Part shown: positions 17,583 to 29,700 of the stretch, piece by piece | How the letters are laid out: each line of letters starts with the position of its first letter | How positions within the stretch are numbered: position 1 is the stretch's first letter | NCBI GenBank assembly: GCA_001687465.1 | Contig: LVLI01000618.1 | Coordinates: forward strand, 1-31,714 | Source of the DNA: Halocafeteria seosinensis | Taxonomy: Eukaryota > Sar > Bigyra > Bicosoecida | Reading direction: 5' to 3' | DNA length: 31,714 bases | Position numbers and translations under genes: made by a program | The notes under the pieces: model-generated | Database searches by the model: none | The model's input: only the letters and a program-made list of their open reading frames with translations | Told to the model about the DNA's origin: nothing

Positions 17583-18642
17583 CTCCGATATACCTTATAG
17601 ATAGTGTGACGATCCGAGCGTTGGGTGGTGGGAAGTTTGTCGAGAGGAATAACTTTTATGGTGAGCTTGTCATCTTCCTGGCATGCTTTCACAAAGGGTT
17701 CCGTGAATTCTCGGTGATCCTGCAGTAATATCCATGCTTCCTTGATGCCATCCCCACCGTCCATTAACTCTCTTAGCGTGCGGAGTAGATCTTGCACACA
17801 GCTCACCGGTGCGGCTAAATCGGAAGCAATCAAAGCATCAAACGGCTTATCTGAGTGTATACGTTGGACGCTGTTGGTCTGTGCGGTATCTCCCCATTCC
17901 AATGCAGACGTTTTCACGGCGTTCTGTAATTTGTATCTATGGATATGATCACTAGCTGTGGTAATGACGCGTGGAAGATCTGTGCAAACAACGGTTTTGG
18001 CACCAAGTACTGCTGCTATAATCCCAACTATACCTGCAAGTAATGCTATATCCATTATTATCGCATACTTTTCTCCTATGCACAAAACCCGTACCAGTAC
18101 CGGCACCGATTTCGAGCAATCGCTTATTTTTCACGTCGAGGCACCACCACTCATTATCTTGATGCTCGATATACTTTCTCCTCAACGATTCCTCAAGCCA
18201 TCGCGTGAACACTACAGCTCTGGGGAGCGAACATGGAACCATACGGTCAGCAAATCGTTACCGAACATTGTTTCGCATTGCCTTACCCATCCCACACTCT
18301 GTTTCCAATTTCTTTGTGGTCCTCAGGAATTCTAATCTCCTTGTACTGCGGGTACCGCACGAGGTTATGCTCCAGCAAGTCATCGCTCAGTTCCATTCGA
18401 AACTCGCCTGAGGTCATGCTATCTCCCATGACATGTCTCCACAATTTCTCTCGCTCCCACGGTTGGGGACCACTCTCATCACTTCCACTTGCACTTTGGT
18501 GGTCTCTTTGTGAAGCCGTTAATTTTTGTGATTGTCGCTGTTTGTCCAGCACCACTTGTTCCAATTTACGCCGAATGGAGCTGGGATCACCGCCATCATT
18601 ATCATGTTTAGAAGAAGATGATGATGATGATGATGCTGCCAT
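17579..18642 (-). CDS. Family-16 (METTL21/EEF1AKMT-like) protein lysine methyltransferase
   Basis: Three exons, 18642-18287, 18219-18095 and 18033-17579, with introns of 67 and 61 nt, give 311 residues. The first 75 residues are low complexity; the opening run of Ser is coded by a GAT/ATC-type microsatellite at about 18611-18638. The catalytic domain follows Methyltransf_16: NRVWDGAVVFTRWLEES (the family's V-W-D-A entry), motif I LEIGAGTGIVGI at 154-165 (SAM-binding Gly-rich loop, built across the second splice junction), AAVLGAKTVVCTDLP with acidic Asp179, SALEWGD, and FDALIASDLAAPVSCVQDLL, where the family has its D-x-x-Y region. It probably methylates lysine on a translation factor, chaperone or similar protein, but the substrate cannot be read from sequence. 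Its stop codon overlaps the open stretch on the other strand. Confidence 0.9.
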
Positions 18643-18942
18643 TTTCGTATTTTGGGGCGCATGTACGATGAAATACAGTCAATCGTTGTATTCAATTTTT
18701 CCCCTCTTTTTTTATATACAATCAATCCACCATGATTCCACCATATAATATTACGATCTGTACGGTATGCATATGCATGCGTGTATAAACGCATACAGTG
18801 CTCAATTCAAACGAAGTTGAAGTTGGAAAGCTTGATTTTGATGGGCATTTACGCATGTTTGCAGGCGCCCATTACACCCTAGAAGTGTATTGTAGGAATA
18901 TTTAGACGTATAAGATATAGAAATGACTGATAATAGGGTAGT
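18643..18942. promoter_or_regulatory. Divergent promoter of methyltransferase and kelch genes
   Basis: 300 bp between divergent start codons. It contains an exact GAAGTTGAAGTT at 18813-18824, 119 bp before the kelch ATG and about 170 bp upstream of the methyltransferase ATG. A T-rich/TATATA stretch lies at about 18706-18720. Confidence 0.5.
18813..18824 (+). promoter_or_regulatory. GAAGTTGAAGTT element, copy 4
   Basis: Exact 12-mer, in the orientation of the kelch gene and 119 bp before its ATG. Confidence 0.5.
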
Positions 18943-21900
18943 ATGGACGAACTAGAGGAAGAGGGAGGAGACTTTCTCAAGTGGCCTTCTCCCACGCAGT
19001 ACCCACAGGAAGACGACGACGATACAGACGCCAAGCATGTTCATACTACACGATACGAAGCTGACGAGGAGTGCCAAGTATCCAACATTGCCTCCTCGTC
19101 GTCAACGGCAACGACAGTGACTGCTAAAGCAAGAGGAGGCCATGGAAAAAGCTCTCCAACTGGAGCAGGGTCTGCTGCTGCTTCAGCGCCTTTAATGCGC
19201 TCCATACAAGATGATACAGCCGAAGATAGCCAGGACCAAGAGGATGGCTATCATGGGAAAAATGGTATCCATGATAAAGGTGGAGCGACGAGGAAACGAG
19301 GAGGGGAACCTTTGGAGGAAGAGACTTTCCGCGTTCGGTGGCACAATTTGTCCCATGACGTCAAAGAAGATACCGTCTATCCTGTGACGGACCGCTGCTC
19401 TATAGCCGCTTGCGAAGCTCCAGGGGACACAGGGGGTATCCTAGCGTGTGGAGGATATGATGATAATGTGCTGCATTCGTTCCATGATATGTTCAAACTG
19501 AGTATGTCCGCATTGGAATGGGGTCTGCTTCGCCCATCTGCCGAAGAGAGATGCTTCACGCATGCATCAATGTTTTCGGTCCATATCGCTCCAGACTGTC
19601 CAAAGCGTGTCTTTGTCATAGGGGCATTGGATACGGAATCTCCCCTGGAGAGTCAAAGGACCACTGATGACAACACTGGATTACGAAGGAAGGAGTCGTT
19701 GCCATCTCAGGTGGGTCCGACCACTGGAGATAATGGAAAATACTTGGAAGTATGGGAATGGCTTACAGACCAAAATACATGGATAAGACAACCGGGAGAA
19801 CCTAAAGAAGGAGGGCCCCACACTCCTACCACCAGCACCAACCACAAAAAGGCTGCTCATGGGCGCCAAGACGAAAAATCAACAGATAGTCAATCACCCC
19901 AGGGCTCCAACACTCCTCTTTCTTTAGGATACCCGGCAGACAAGCCTATTCCATCAGCTCCGTGGACACGGGAAGGGTTTGCTTCCGTAGCTATACAAAA
20001 ACGAATATTCGTTTATGGGGGCTTAGACAGAAGTGGCATTATTGACCAAGAGTTGAGATCTTCAAACGAGTTCCGAACACTGTTCAATAGGAAGATGAAA
20101 AATCCAAAAGCTAACGCGACTACGCATTTTGCAGCTTTTGCTGTGAACCACTTTGCCCGTAGCCAACTTGTAGAACAGGTACGAGGATATGAAAACCTGA
20201 TGTCTCCGACGCAACAGCAAAGCTCAAATTCTGATGATTGGTTCTGTGGAGACTTGTGGATGTATAATGTTGTTAAGACCCGATGGAAGAGAATCAAATG
20301 TGACCGTGGCAAAATCCCTACTCCTCGCGCCTTTGCCAATATTACCGTGGTCACAAATCCAATGAGATTGCTCCTTTATGGTGGACTCGGACCGTACAAG
20401 AGAGAGCCGTTGGAGGATATTAATGTATTTGAACTAAACCAAAGTGTCAACGGATCATGGTCACAGCCCACGCTTCGAGGTGATCTTCTCGGCCCACGTT
20501 TGAATGGATGCGTAAGACATGAGCTTCTGGTTCTATTTTACCTGCTTAGTCGAATTGCTGCTTGTGCAGATGCAAACGATTGACGAAAATGCCGTCATCA
20601 TATATGGTGGGAGGACCGGTTCTGCACAGGACACATTGTCTTTCGATGTTAATGTTTTGGATCCGAAGGTAAGGCCGTGAAAGAGGAATCAACGTCCAAA
20701 CGCAACTAACCATGACGGTTTTGCACAGACATACACTGTGAGAACGGCACCCATTTCTACTGGTGAACCTGTAGCTCGAGAATCTCCGGGTTTTGTTGTG
20801 CTGAAAAACCCTGAAAAATATGACCCAGTTCGAAGAACACTTAAAGCTTCCGAACATATCACAGCTGGCTCAACGCCGCCCCAGCGGGGGAGTCCGACAA
20901 CCGAAGATGACACCGGGACTTTAGGTTCCAGACGGTTGCAATCCTCTTCGTGTATTTTGGTATTCGGAGGGCGCACAGCCGGTGCAGGGACTAGCCAAGC
21001 AGGATCTACATCGGGCACACATTTATTGATTGTGGATAGATTTGAGAAATCTCAACGACGGAAACAGCGTCTGTTGGACTCCAATGATGCCTCGCTGCCC
21101 GCCCATAAGGGAAGTAAGTGCACTGGCCCTTGAGTGTGCAAGTGTTGCTTCTCTGCAGTAGAGTGTCCATGGTATTGGATCAGCAGGTGATGCCAGGAAG
21201 ACACAGCGGCAGCTCGCAGGTAGTGCAGCATCTTGCAATCCGATTGAGGCTTATTTAAGGGAATGTATTGAGAAAACCGAAACTAAGTTATCTGAATTAA
21301 TCGAGCTGCAGAATAGGGGAAGGGAAGTTTCTGAAGGTGATCTGCCGGGAATTATCGAAGGTGAGGTACAACCATGTTTGCCGAAGCTGGTACTCACCGC
21401 AGTAGCAGATGCTCTATGACTTTCAGACAAGATGTTGACGTTGGAGGAGCGTGTTAATAAGCGCTTTGATAATTTACATAGGCTGTTAAATGACAAGGGT
21501 ACAAATAGTGGGGAAGAAAGGATCTTACGATCAGAGGTAAATATGCCTTTCGTTTCAACAACGAAGTGTGTACAGCAGTAATATTCAATATTCAAATGAT
21601 GCTCCCCAACTCCTGGTCCGCAGGTAACTCGTCTTCAAGAAATCAACAGCCGCTACGAAGGGCAGATCCAAAGTTTACAGAGTCAAGTCAAGAATGAGCA
21701 GGTTCGCCGTGAATCATTACAGAGGGAAAACTCGAGCTTGTATGCGAAGCTACGCTCCTACGAGGATTCGTACAACCGCGACTATGAGTTGAATGCTTTG
21801 GCTCAAGTAGAGGCGCGCCATGCTAGTAAGCAGTTACAATCTAAAGAGCAAGAGCTCTCAGATGCAAGGAAAGAAATCCAACAGCTGCAGCAGAAAACAT

Positions 21901-22112
21901 GGAATCTCTCCGAAAGCCTCCGTACAGAATCCTCCAAACGTCATGCTGCGTCCAGTGAACTCCAGCATTTGAAACGGACTCTTCAGAATATTGTATCCGG
22001 GAACAACCTGGGGGAGACGTTAGACTATGGGCAGACTCGATCCGAATCCAGTGCTGCAAGTATAACCCATGAATCTACTACAACTGCTTCTTTCGGAACG
22101 AATAATGTATAG
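18943..22112 (+). CDS. Kelch-repeat protein with C-terminal coiled coil (Tea1/Kel1-like layout)
   Basis: Six exons, 18943-20511, 20570-20668, 20729-21113, 21220-21360, 21427-21536 and 21624-22112, keep frame through introns of 58, 60, 106, 66 and 87 nt, giving 930 residues. The first 130 residues are acidic and disordered. Kelch blades follow, marked by ILACGGYDD, RVFVIGALD, IFVYGGLD, MRLLLYGGLGPY, AVIIYGGRTG and CILVFGGRT, with Ser/Pro-rich insertions between blades. From about residue 730 the chain is helical and charged (coiled coil: VTRLQEINSRYEGQIQSLQS, then KEQELSDARKEIQQLQQK), ending in a Ser/Thr tail. An N-terminal kelch propeller plus a long C-terminal coiled coil is the layout of fungal cell-end markers Tea1/Kel1. 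The role here is inferred only from that layout. An alternative acceptor at 21158 gives a frame that soon stops, so the 106-nt intron 3 is preferred. Confidence 0.9.
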
Positions 22113-23097
22113 ATTACTCGCGGCAGATTTTTGCGTCTGGAATATAACCTGCCAGCGGCTAGTGTCTAGATAGAGCTGTCAAGGCGGTCAAGAAAAACTG
22201 TCTGATGGCTTAAAGAGTCAACATGTGGCGCGATCACTACTATAGACGAACGGTATCGTTATCGCTCAATAGCTTTATTGTGTACAGCTCGCTCGGCGCC
22301 AGCTTTGCTGCGCTTTTCGAAAGTCTTAGAGTTGCCGCTAACGGAAAGCCGTCTGGACGTGGAAGAGACTATGAGTCATATCGGATAATGGTGCTCTGTT
22401 TGTTATCGTACGGTTGAATCAGTATCAGTGTTTTCGGTGGAGTGGATTCAATGGGTCTTGGTACATTTCTGAATCTGGAATTCAGGAGCAATTAGCGGAC
22501 TGGACTGTGCAAGTTCAGTTCGGGTGCAACTCAAGCATATGTATACTAAAGGTTTAAGCAGGGTTATTTGAGCTTCAGTTGTACCACCGATCCTCGTAAG
22601 GCCGTCCTCGTCCTTGGGTGTAGGAAATAAATCACATCAAGCGGTGTGTACTACAGTGCACATGGTATCAGCTTTATCTCCACGCCTCCATGGTGCTCTT
22701 CTTGCTTCTAGCTTAACGAAAATCTGTCTGAGTGCCCTCGGGTCTTATTCATTATGTTATGACCATTTCTTCTCTTCCTGTCGTGCTATATCTCAGTAGT
22801 ATTTTGCTCGCTGCTGTTTTTGTACAACACATACAAAAGTGAAGCTTGAATAATTATTGCCCCGGTTGTAGCCCGTATGCGGCATGCCACCCACCACTGA
22901 TGGGCCTCAGGAGAGCATGGAATAAGCTCCTGTGCTTGTTGTTTGTATGCACCTACTAAATAAATGTTACAATGATAGTGATTGGCATGCGTATGAAGGG
23001 GAAAAAGGGAGTGAATAATGAGCTGTATGACGAGTTAAAAGGCAACTGGCCATAAATTGGATATTGCGTTTCTTGAGCATATTGCAGCCCATAGAAG
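22113..23097. other. 985-bp intergenic region; no gene seen
   Basis: Between two plus-strand genes. Short frames on either strand lack domains and plausible splice partners. I find no tRNA-like cloverleaf, strong repeat or exact copy of the recurrent element. An unrecognised non-coding RNA cannot be excluded. Confidence 0.4.
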
Positions 23098-24377
23098 ATG
23101 AGCCAGAAGCACGTTTCCATTCAGACGCCAGACGAGGAGAAAGAAGCTCCTAAAGATGTCACGGAGACCAATGGAGGAGGAGGAGGAGAAGGAACTGCCA
23201 CAGCTTCCTCCTCTGGAGCAAGCGCTGCAGCCGCTTCAGCCACTGTTTCAAACTTTAGCTCCCGTTCCTTACGCAACAGTGCAGCACATTTGGAAAGGAA
23301 ACAATCAAGGAAACGAACCATGCTGTATGCAGGCAGCAAGAGTCTCCTAACAAGTGAATTAAAACTGAAAACCACTACGAGTGTATGGCCCTTTGAAATT
23401 TTATGAACCATGTACAATTACATAATGATAAATATGCTACGCAGGGGGAAGATGTCTTACGTGCGAACCATTTACCAGTGGAAGACAGGCCGTCTGCTGG
23501 CGGAGGAGGACTTACGAACTCAGATTACGTCAAAATACCAGATACGGTAGGGAAAAACTAGTCAGAGTTTTCCGTGGGAACTTTACCAATTTACCATTTA
23601 TAGTTTGCAGATTGTCATTCGAGCCATTCCATACGGTCAAATCAACTTTGGACTGTTTATCGTCTTTATTGGAGTCATCTTCTTGGCACTTCCCTTAAGT
23701 AACGATGAAATAGTGGGGGATGGAAAGCCTTCTGTACGTATTCGATGGCACAAGCACTGGATACATTTCCTATTTGTTGAAATTTTTCCCAAGGATTACA
23801 ACTGCAGAAGTCGTTTTGGTGGATTATCGTACTCGGAACGCTGGTGATTCTCTTAGGATTGACAGTGTCCCTAGTTGCGGAAGTGGATCAAGTGGTACTG
23901 GATATCAAGAAGAGCAGTTTTCGTGTATCGAAATGGAAGCTCTACACGCTAGGACTGACTGAGCAGTAAGTTCTTACTGGTCATGCTTATTAAAAACACG
24001 CATATCCACACCAATGGCTGCGTGTTTTTGCCTAGTGCAGCACACATATTAAGCACGAACAGATGTCCAATGTAGATGGAATTCATATCCTCACTTTAGA
24101 TACAGCGGATAAGAGTGGCCGTTATCACATGATTCAATTTAGTGTCTATTCAGGGGACCCAATTCTCACACTGGAATCTTCTAGCAAAAACTTAGCACAC
24201 GCGAGAAAATTGAGATTGATTAAGTGGTTCAAAATAGCAGGACATAAGCTGGCTCAAGCTGCATCTACCCGGTCCCTACTGACCGCTGCTTCAAAGGACA
24301 GCACACCCAGAAATATGACTCATAGCCAACGTGAACTGCACAGCATCGGCGAGAGAGTTTCGGTAAATTTTGAATAA
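23098..24377 (+). CDS. Two-pass membrane protein of unknown function
   Basis: Five exons, 23098-23382, 23445-23546, 23611-23733, 23808-23965 and 24041-24377, with introns of 62, 64, 74 and 75 nt, encode 334 residues. The N-terminal 125 residues are low complexity (poly-Gly, Ala/Ser runs) and disordered. Two hydrophobic hairpin segments follow: NFGLFIVFIGVIFLALPLS at about 141-160, preceded by RAIPYG, and FWWIIVLGTLVILLGLTVSL at about 173-192. The first recalls the K-I-P-Y-K-A-I lead-in of TMEM230/TMEM134 proteins, but only weakly. The C-terminal 130 residues (VVLDIKKSSFRVSKWKLYTL, later VDGIHILTLDTADKSGRYHM) look like a small beta-rich, possibly PH-like, cytosolic domain. No catalytic motif is visible. 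Its stop lies 16 bp from the stop of the convergent LRR gene. Confidence 0.8.
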
Positions 24378-24393
24378 GTGTAGCATCGACGAT

Positions 24394-26231
24394 TTATACT
24401 TCCAAAGATAGAGGAGTCAACCAACCACGGAGTTCGAGAATATGTCGCCTCAGCGAACTGTTTCCGAGTACCAGATAAATTCTTCGAGATGTCTTCCTTT
24501 CAGCGTCCCAAGTTGTGAGGTCGTCACCTAAGATATGTTGCCTATGCGTTTCTGCTACACTGACCAGTGTTTCTTCATGCTCACGGTACCACCGCTGAGC
24601 AAGTTCCCGCTTTTCGATTGGAACTCTTGTATCTAAGGTGGTTAAACGAGACATAAGTTGCTTGACTTCAGGATCAGACTTGATACATGTGCTAAGGCCA
24701 ATTCGTCGAATGATACCATTTTCCGACACATCTGGCCCTTGAAACGTATCCAAGCTCATTTGGGATAACCTCTTTTCAGGCCGTTGGATCATTTCCAAGG
24801 TGCTCTTTCGTCGCACGGGAAACGCTCGACGTTTCTCAAATGCCTTGCGATGGGAGTTACATGGTTGATTCAGAGTATCGAACCTGTTGTCCTCTGCCCC
24901 CTTTTCCGGAACGGAGTCCCTTGAATGGACTTTGGGGGACTTACTTAGTATTTCACATTGACTTAAGTTTACCCGTTCTATAACATTATTCATGGCCAAA
25001 CAACCTAGCAGGGCCTGGTATTGGTCTGGACGAACCGAGCATCGCCTCATATCCAGAACCCGAAGAGGACAAAGGCCATTTAGCAAAAGACAGCAAACCG
25101 CACTGGTAGCGTCTGAGGAAGAAGAATCATCCGTTAGCTTCGTCTCTGCAATACAAGACAAGGATGTTGTGGGCAATCATTGGCTGCTGTAACGAGGGTA
25201 ATTAGACTCACCTGCTATACTTAGTACTTTTAGTTGGGTATGCTTGTGAAGCGCCCTCGCAAGTTCTCGTATCCCTGACGCTGTTATCCCATTGTAGTCA
25301 AGATTGAGCACTTCAAGAGAGATGTTCTGTTTTATAGCTGCGGATAATGTATGAACCCCACTGTTTCCAACATCGTTTCCTTCCAGTGAAAGCCATCGCA
25401 ATTTGGTCGAATTCTTTAGAGCTGAGTTCAGATTACTCATTCCAAAAGCAGCAAAACTATGCACATAGCTCAAATCGAGTTTTTCCAGAGAATTTGAACA
25501 CTCGATCAACTCAGACAACATAGCCGCACCTCGCTTCCCTATGTTATTCCCACTGAGGATGAGAGTCCTCAAATTGCGCTGCTTTTTCAGGGCACGAAGA
25601 ATACACTCCGCAGCAGTAGAATTTGAGTTTGTGTAACTGAGATCCAAGTATTCTAAATGGTCCAAGCCTCCGTCCTCGAATCGTGGGGCCAATACGAGCC
25701 CTCCTCGAAATCCTAGTGAATTCCGGCTAAGGTCCAAGGAAGTGATTTCCGGGTGAGAAGTCAACAGTGTCATTGCAATCGCCAAGTCGGCACCATTATC
25801 GAGTTGACACTGGGAGAGCGAAAGCATTTTGTTGGACTTGTCTTGTGCCTCCTGAGAACTATAACTATTAACAACTTCTGCTAACTTTTGACGGACAGGA
25901 TTCCACGGATCCATGTCTGCATGTCAGAAAGAACAAATTTTTGTCGGTTCTCAGTAAGTGACATAAAGTTACCACATGCCGTACTGTGGAAAAGCCGCCG
26001 TGCTTCAGCAAGCTCCATCCTATTGACATCATGACCCGAGGCTGTCATATCCGCTTCGGAGGAAGGCAAACTTTCCGAAGCGTTGTTCTCCTCATACACT
26101 ACGCCTTCCCTTGCACCAGCACCATGGTGCGATACAGTGGAATCTGCTGCAGCGTGTGAGACCTGAAACGATGATGCCGTAGCATCAGTATCGTGGCTGT
26201 ATAAAGAAGTGTATGAAGTTGAAGTTTGCAT
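24394..26231 (-). CDS. RNase-inhibitor-type leucine-rich repeat protein
   Basis: Three exons, 26231-25973, 25916-25212 and 25145-24394, with introns of 56 and 66 nt, encode 571 residues. The first 85 residues are Ser/Ala-rich and disordered. Repeats with the RNH1/NLRC-type alternation follow: ITSLDLSRNSLGFRGG, LEYLDLSYTNS, LRTLILSGNNIGKRGAAML, LEKLDLSY, LRWLSLEGNDVGNSGVHTL and LEVLNLDYNGITASGIRELA. The C-terminal 180 residues are basic, then end in a helical stretch around WYREHEETLVSVAETHRQH. A protein-binding scaffold is likely; the partner is unknown. The GAAGTTGAAGTT element (26215-26226) overlaps the first codons. If that element is promoter DNA, translation may instead start at a downstream Met such as that of MTASG near residue 62. 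Confidence 0.85.
26215..26226 (+). promoter_or_regulatory. GAAGTTGAAGTT element, copy 5
   Basis: Exact 12-mer on the plus strand, antisense to the LRR gene and overlapping its first predicted codons just after ATG 26231-26229. The orientation differs from the other copies, so this one may be coincidental coding sequence or may mark the promoter of a gene with a later start. Confidence 0.35.
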
Positions 26232-26778
26232 ATTTTGCAGCCTACTTTGCCCAGAACGTCAATGCTACCCACTCGGACAAACGCAGACATTACCATGCGT
26301 TACATCTCTGCATTATCTTGATGGAGTTGATTCGAACAACCCAGTTCTGTTCTATAGAATCTATACTTCTTCTTCCCGGGGTGAGGACGACTCACGAAAG
26401 ACTAACTCCGTAGCTCGCACGGAAGTCCGGTTGGATTCCACCCTTTACAACTGAGCTAAAACACGCAATTGGCTCATTTCAACCCTCCTTCAGGAACAAT
26501 AGAAAGGTGAATAGCTACTTGTAATGATGAGGGTTAGGTACCGACCACTGGAACGCACACTACGGCTTCCACACTGACCACAAGGATTACATTTTGGCAA
26601 CACCTGATAGTACACTAAGAAACATCAAGACAACAGCAGTCATAGAAAGACCTCAGTAGCTCCATTAGTGAGCAAGGTTAAACAACGAATCAGTGCATAC
26701 CAATGGGGAATATTGACAAGTACATTTTACATTGAGTGCTTTTGTTCTTAACGGATTAATTAACTTACTTGCTACCAC
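26232..26778. other. Intergenic; no gene seen
   Basis: About 550 bp between the 5' end of the LRR gene and the 3' end of the kinesin gene, both on the minus strand. It presumably holds the LRR promoter and the kinesin 3' UTR. No repeat, RNA or credible coding frame recognised. Confidence 0.4.
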
Positions 26779-29700
26779 CTACCTCCACTGAACACGTTGA
26801 CTGGAGGAACTCTTAGCCTGACGCTTTGCCTGACTTGCTCGAGTGGTAGGGCCGGACATGCCTCTGATTATTGCTCCTACACCGGCAGCAGTCTTTGCTT
26901 TAGCTTTGGCACGTGAGCCAGCGTTACTTGTTCGGGGCTTCTTTGCAGCCGTCTTCGGAAGGGCAACATTAAAGTTCCGGGAGGACTCTCGAAGCATACT
27001 TCCAAACAGGGCGGTTTTGCTTTCCCTTGGTTTTTTCAAAGCTGACGAAGTATTATGCCCTTTGTAACTTGCATCGTCTCGAGTGTTTTGGCTACTACTG
27101 CTTTGATTCCGAGCGTCATTTGAGAATTCCTCACTATCTCCATCGGAGACATACTCAGCATCCGGATTTTCGTTTTCATCATTGCCATGTTCCTCCCGTT
27201 TGAGAATACTCTTGACTGCCGGTGACATGCCCTGCTCATGTCGGGTCTTGTAGGACGGGCATGGCTGAGGCTGATACTGCGGGGTCCTCCCACCGCCATT
27301 GTACTTCTGGCTTCTTGGTGTCAGGAACTTGACGCCCCTCCGAGATTCTTGGGAATATCCCTCTTTTAGCCTATTTGCTTGGGATTTTAAATTCCCCTTC
27401 GGGAGAGAGGAGGGAGGTCCTTGCAGTGACACTGTAGCATTTTCGGCATCACCCGCAGGACTCCCTGTAGCACCTCTCTTGCAACGTTCACTCTTAGGAA
27501 GCGGTGTACCTGTATGCATAGGTTTGTGCTCCTCCGATTGCCCGCGAGAAGGCTGGCCAGTCTCCTCATTGAGACAGTCAGCTCCATTGCTATCATCAGG
27601 GACCTGCTTGATAGGAGATACCTCGTCTTCGAAATCACTTAGAATGTTGCCTTGGGGGGTGGCAGCTTCCTTAGCGTCATCGCAGCTGTTCTCCTTAGAA
27701 GAATGCCTGATCTCAAATGTATCATTTAGCTCACTCAACCGGTTGGCAAATGCACCAACCTCTAACGCCACTTCTTCTTCGCCTTCCTCCGTTTCATGTT
27801 GTCCACATTCTGAAGGTTCATCCCCTGGCTGCTCGACGGTGTCCTTCGCAGGAGATACGGATTGCTTCCTTACTGGCGTAGCTGTCCTCCTCGTTCTTTT
27901 AGTACCACTGTCCACCTCTGTCTCTGACTCTCTTTTCTTCAATGGTTTTCTATTTTCAAGGCTTGGTTTACCGGCTCCATGCTGAGTCCGCAATTTGTTG
28001 AGTTCTGCCTTTAGTTGAGCCTTCTCGCGCTCTAGGGCATCTTTCTCGTCTCGATGCTTTTGGGCTTCTTCCTTTCTAGTTGCTTCCACCGCCTTCTTTA
28101 CTTCTACATCTTTCTCTTTTTGCAGTTCCTTCGTCTTGGTATCTAGGGCTTTCTGGACGGCGGTTTTCGTCGTGCCTGGCTCGCGGGACGACTCTCGTTG
28201 CTTCGTTAAACTCTGCTTTAACTTGCTTTCCAGGGTCCTGACTTGCTTGGACAGATTTTCTTTCTCTCTTTTCTCCTCTTGCAACCTACTCTTCAGTGAC
28301 TCCAGTTTCTTCGTCTTAGCATCTTCCTCAGTAGATTCCTCTTCCAATTTCTGCGACTTATTCTTCAGTTCCTTCTTGTAGGATTGTAACTCCTCCTTCA
28401 AGGAGTTGACCGAATCTTTCAGGCTATCCCGCTCCTCTTGAACTTTCTTGAGATCTTCCTTGCATTTCTTCAGTTTTGTCTGGTCTGAATTTTCTTCGTG
28501 TCGCTTGGCTGAGCCTTGCTCCACTTTGCGCACACGGGATGCAAAATTCAGACTGCACTGACTTTCGCTTCGGCTAGACTCGACTGGTGATACCTGCACC
28601 ACCATTAGCGCTTTGTTATCTTTTCCTAGTGAGTCTTGCAAGAGTTTTGTCAAAGTGGAGTTCCGGTAAGGGACGTGCGTTTTCTTGTGCGTTAGTGCCT
28701 CAATGACATCGCCCAAAGCTGATAGACTCTTATTGATGTTCTGCGCTTCTACCATCCTCTGTCCACTGGCATTGCTTTTGCTCACTCTCTCTGAACCAGC
28801 AAGGTCCACCAAGACTAGTCGGCCGTAAGTCTTGGACTGATCCACGATGTTTTCCCCGTGGATGTCAACCAGAAGTAAACTATGACTCCGAGAGCTATGC
28901 TCATTTGCATCGGTAGCTCCTTGAGCTCGGTTGCCTGCTCCTGTAGACATGGTTTGCTGCACTTCATCCACGCTTCTCACTTCCTTCTTTGTGGCATCAG
29001 GCAAGTAGTTACCATTTCGGCCCGTCTTGATACCAAGTTTGGAATCAGTTTGGTTGTTGGTCAGCAAATCCCGAATAGTTTCATTATAGATCTCAACCAT
29101 GCTAACCTCTAGAGTGTATCGATGCGAGTCTCTCCTCGCAACTTGCTCATCGAAAAGTTGTTTCAGGGCACGGAAATAAACCCCCCGTTGGTGAGGTGGG
29201 AGATCGCGATTTCCTTCCATGGTGTACGTTTTCCCCGAACCAGTTTGGCCGTAAGCAAAAATGCATGCATGGTAGCCATCAAGCGCAGACATGACCATGG
29301 GAGAAATTTCATCGTATACCTCCTGCTGGGTCGAGTTACCACTAAAAACGCGGTCGAACTTGAATGAACGGGATGCTGACGAAGCTCGGTCGCCACCACC
29401 ATTGTGAGTATCCGTGTAGCTGGCATTATCAGGCAACAACTCAACTTCGTAATCGGAGCTGCACTGAACCACAGTCTTTTCATTCTGTTCTTGTTCTTGC
29501 TTGAGTAACGGTCGAACACGACAAAATACTCGGATATTGCCTTTCAAGTCCTGTAACTGATTGAAAGCCCAGCGACGTTCTCTGGACTCTCTAAGAAATC
29601 GTTCGTTCGAAGCCACTGATTCTTCATTTATCTTTTCGACACAATTGAGAAGGTTGCTTCGGAAAGAGGAGAAGTGTCTATGAGCCGACTGGAAACTTTC

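Noticed and set aside
21159-21186. A 28-nt microexon in the kelch gene between acceptor 21158 and donor 21187
   Set aside because: Phase does not match the next exon (it would create an immediate stop). A single 106-nt intron from 21114 to 21219 keeps frame.
22113-23097. tRNA or other structured RNA in the longest gene-free gap
   Set aside because: I found no T-loop plus acceptor-stem combination and no obvious snRNA or snoRNA boxes by eye.
27299-27985. Plus-strand 228-codon open frame
   Set aside because: It is antisense to the kinesin tail, which is low complexity and keeps several frames open; no domain and no plausible start context.
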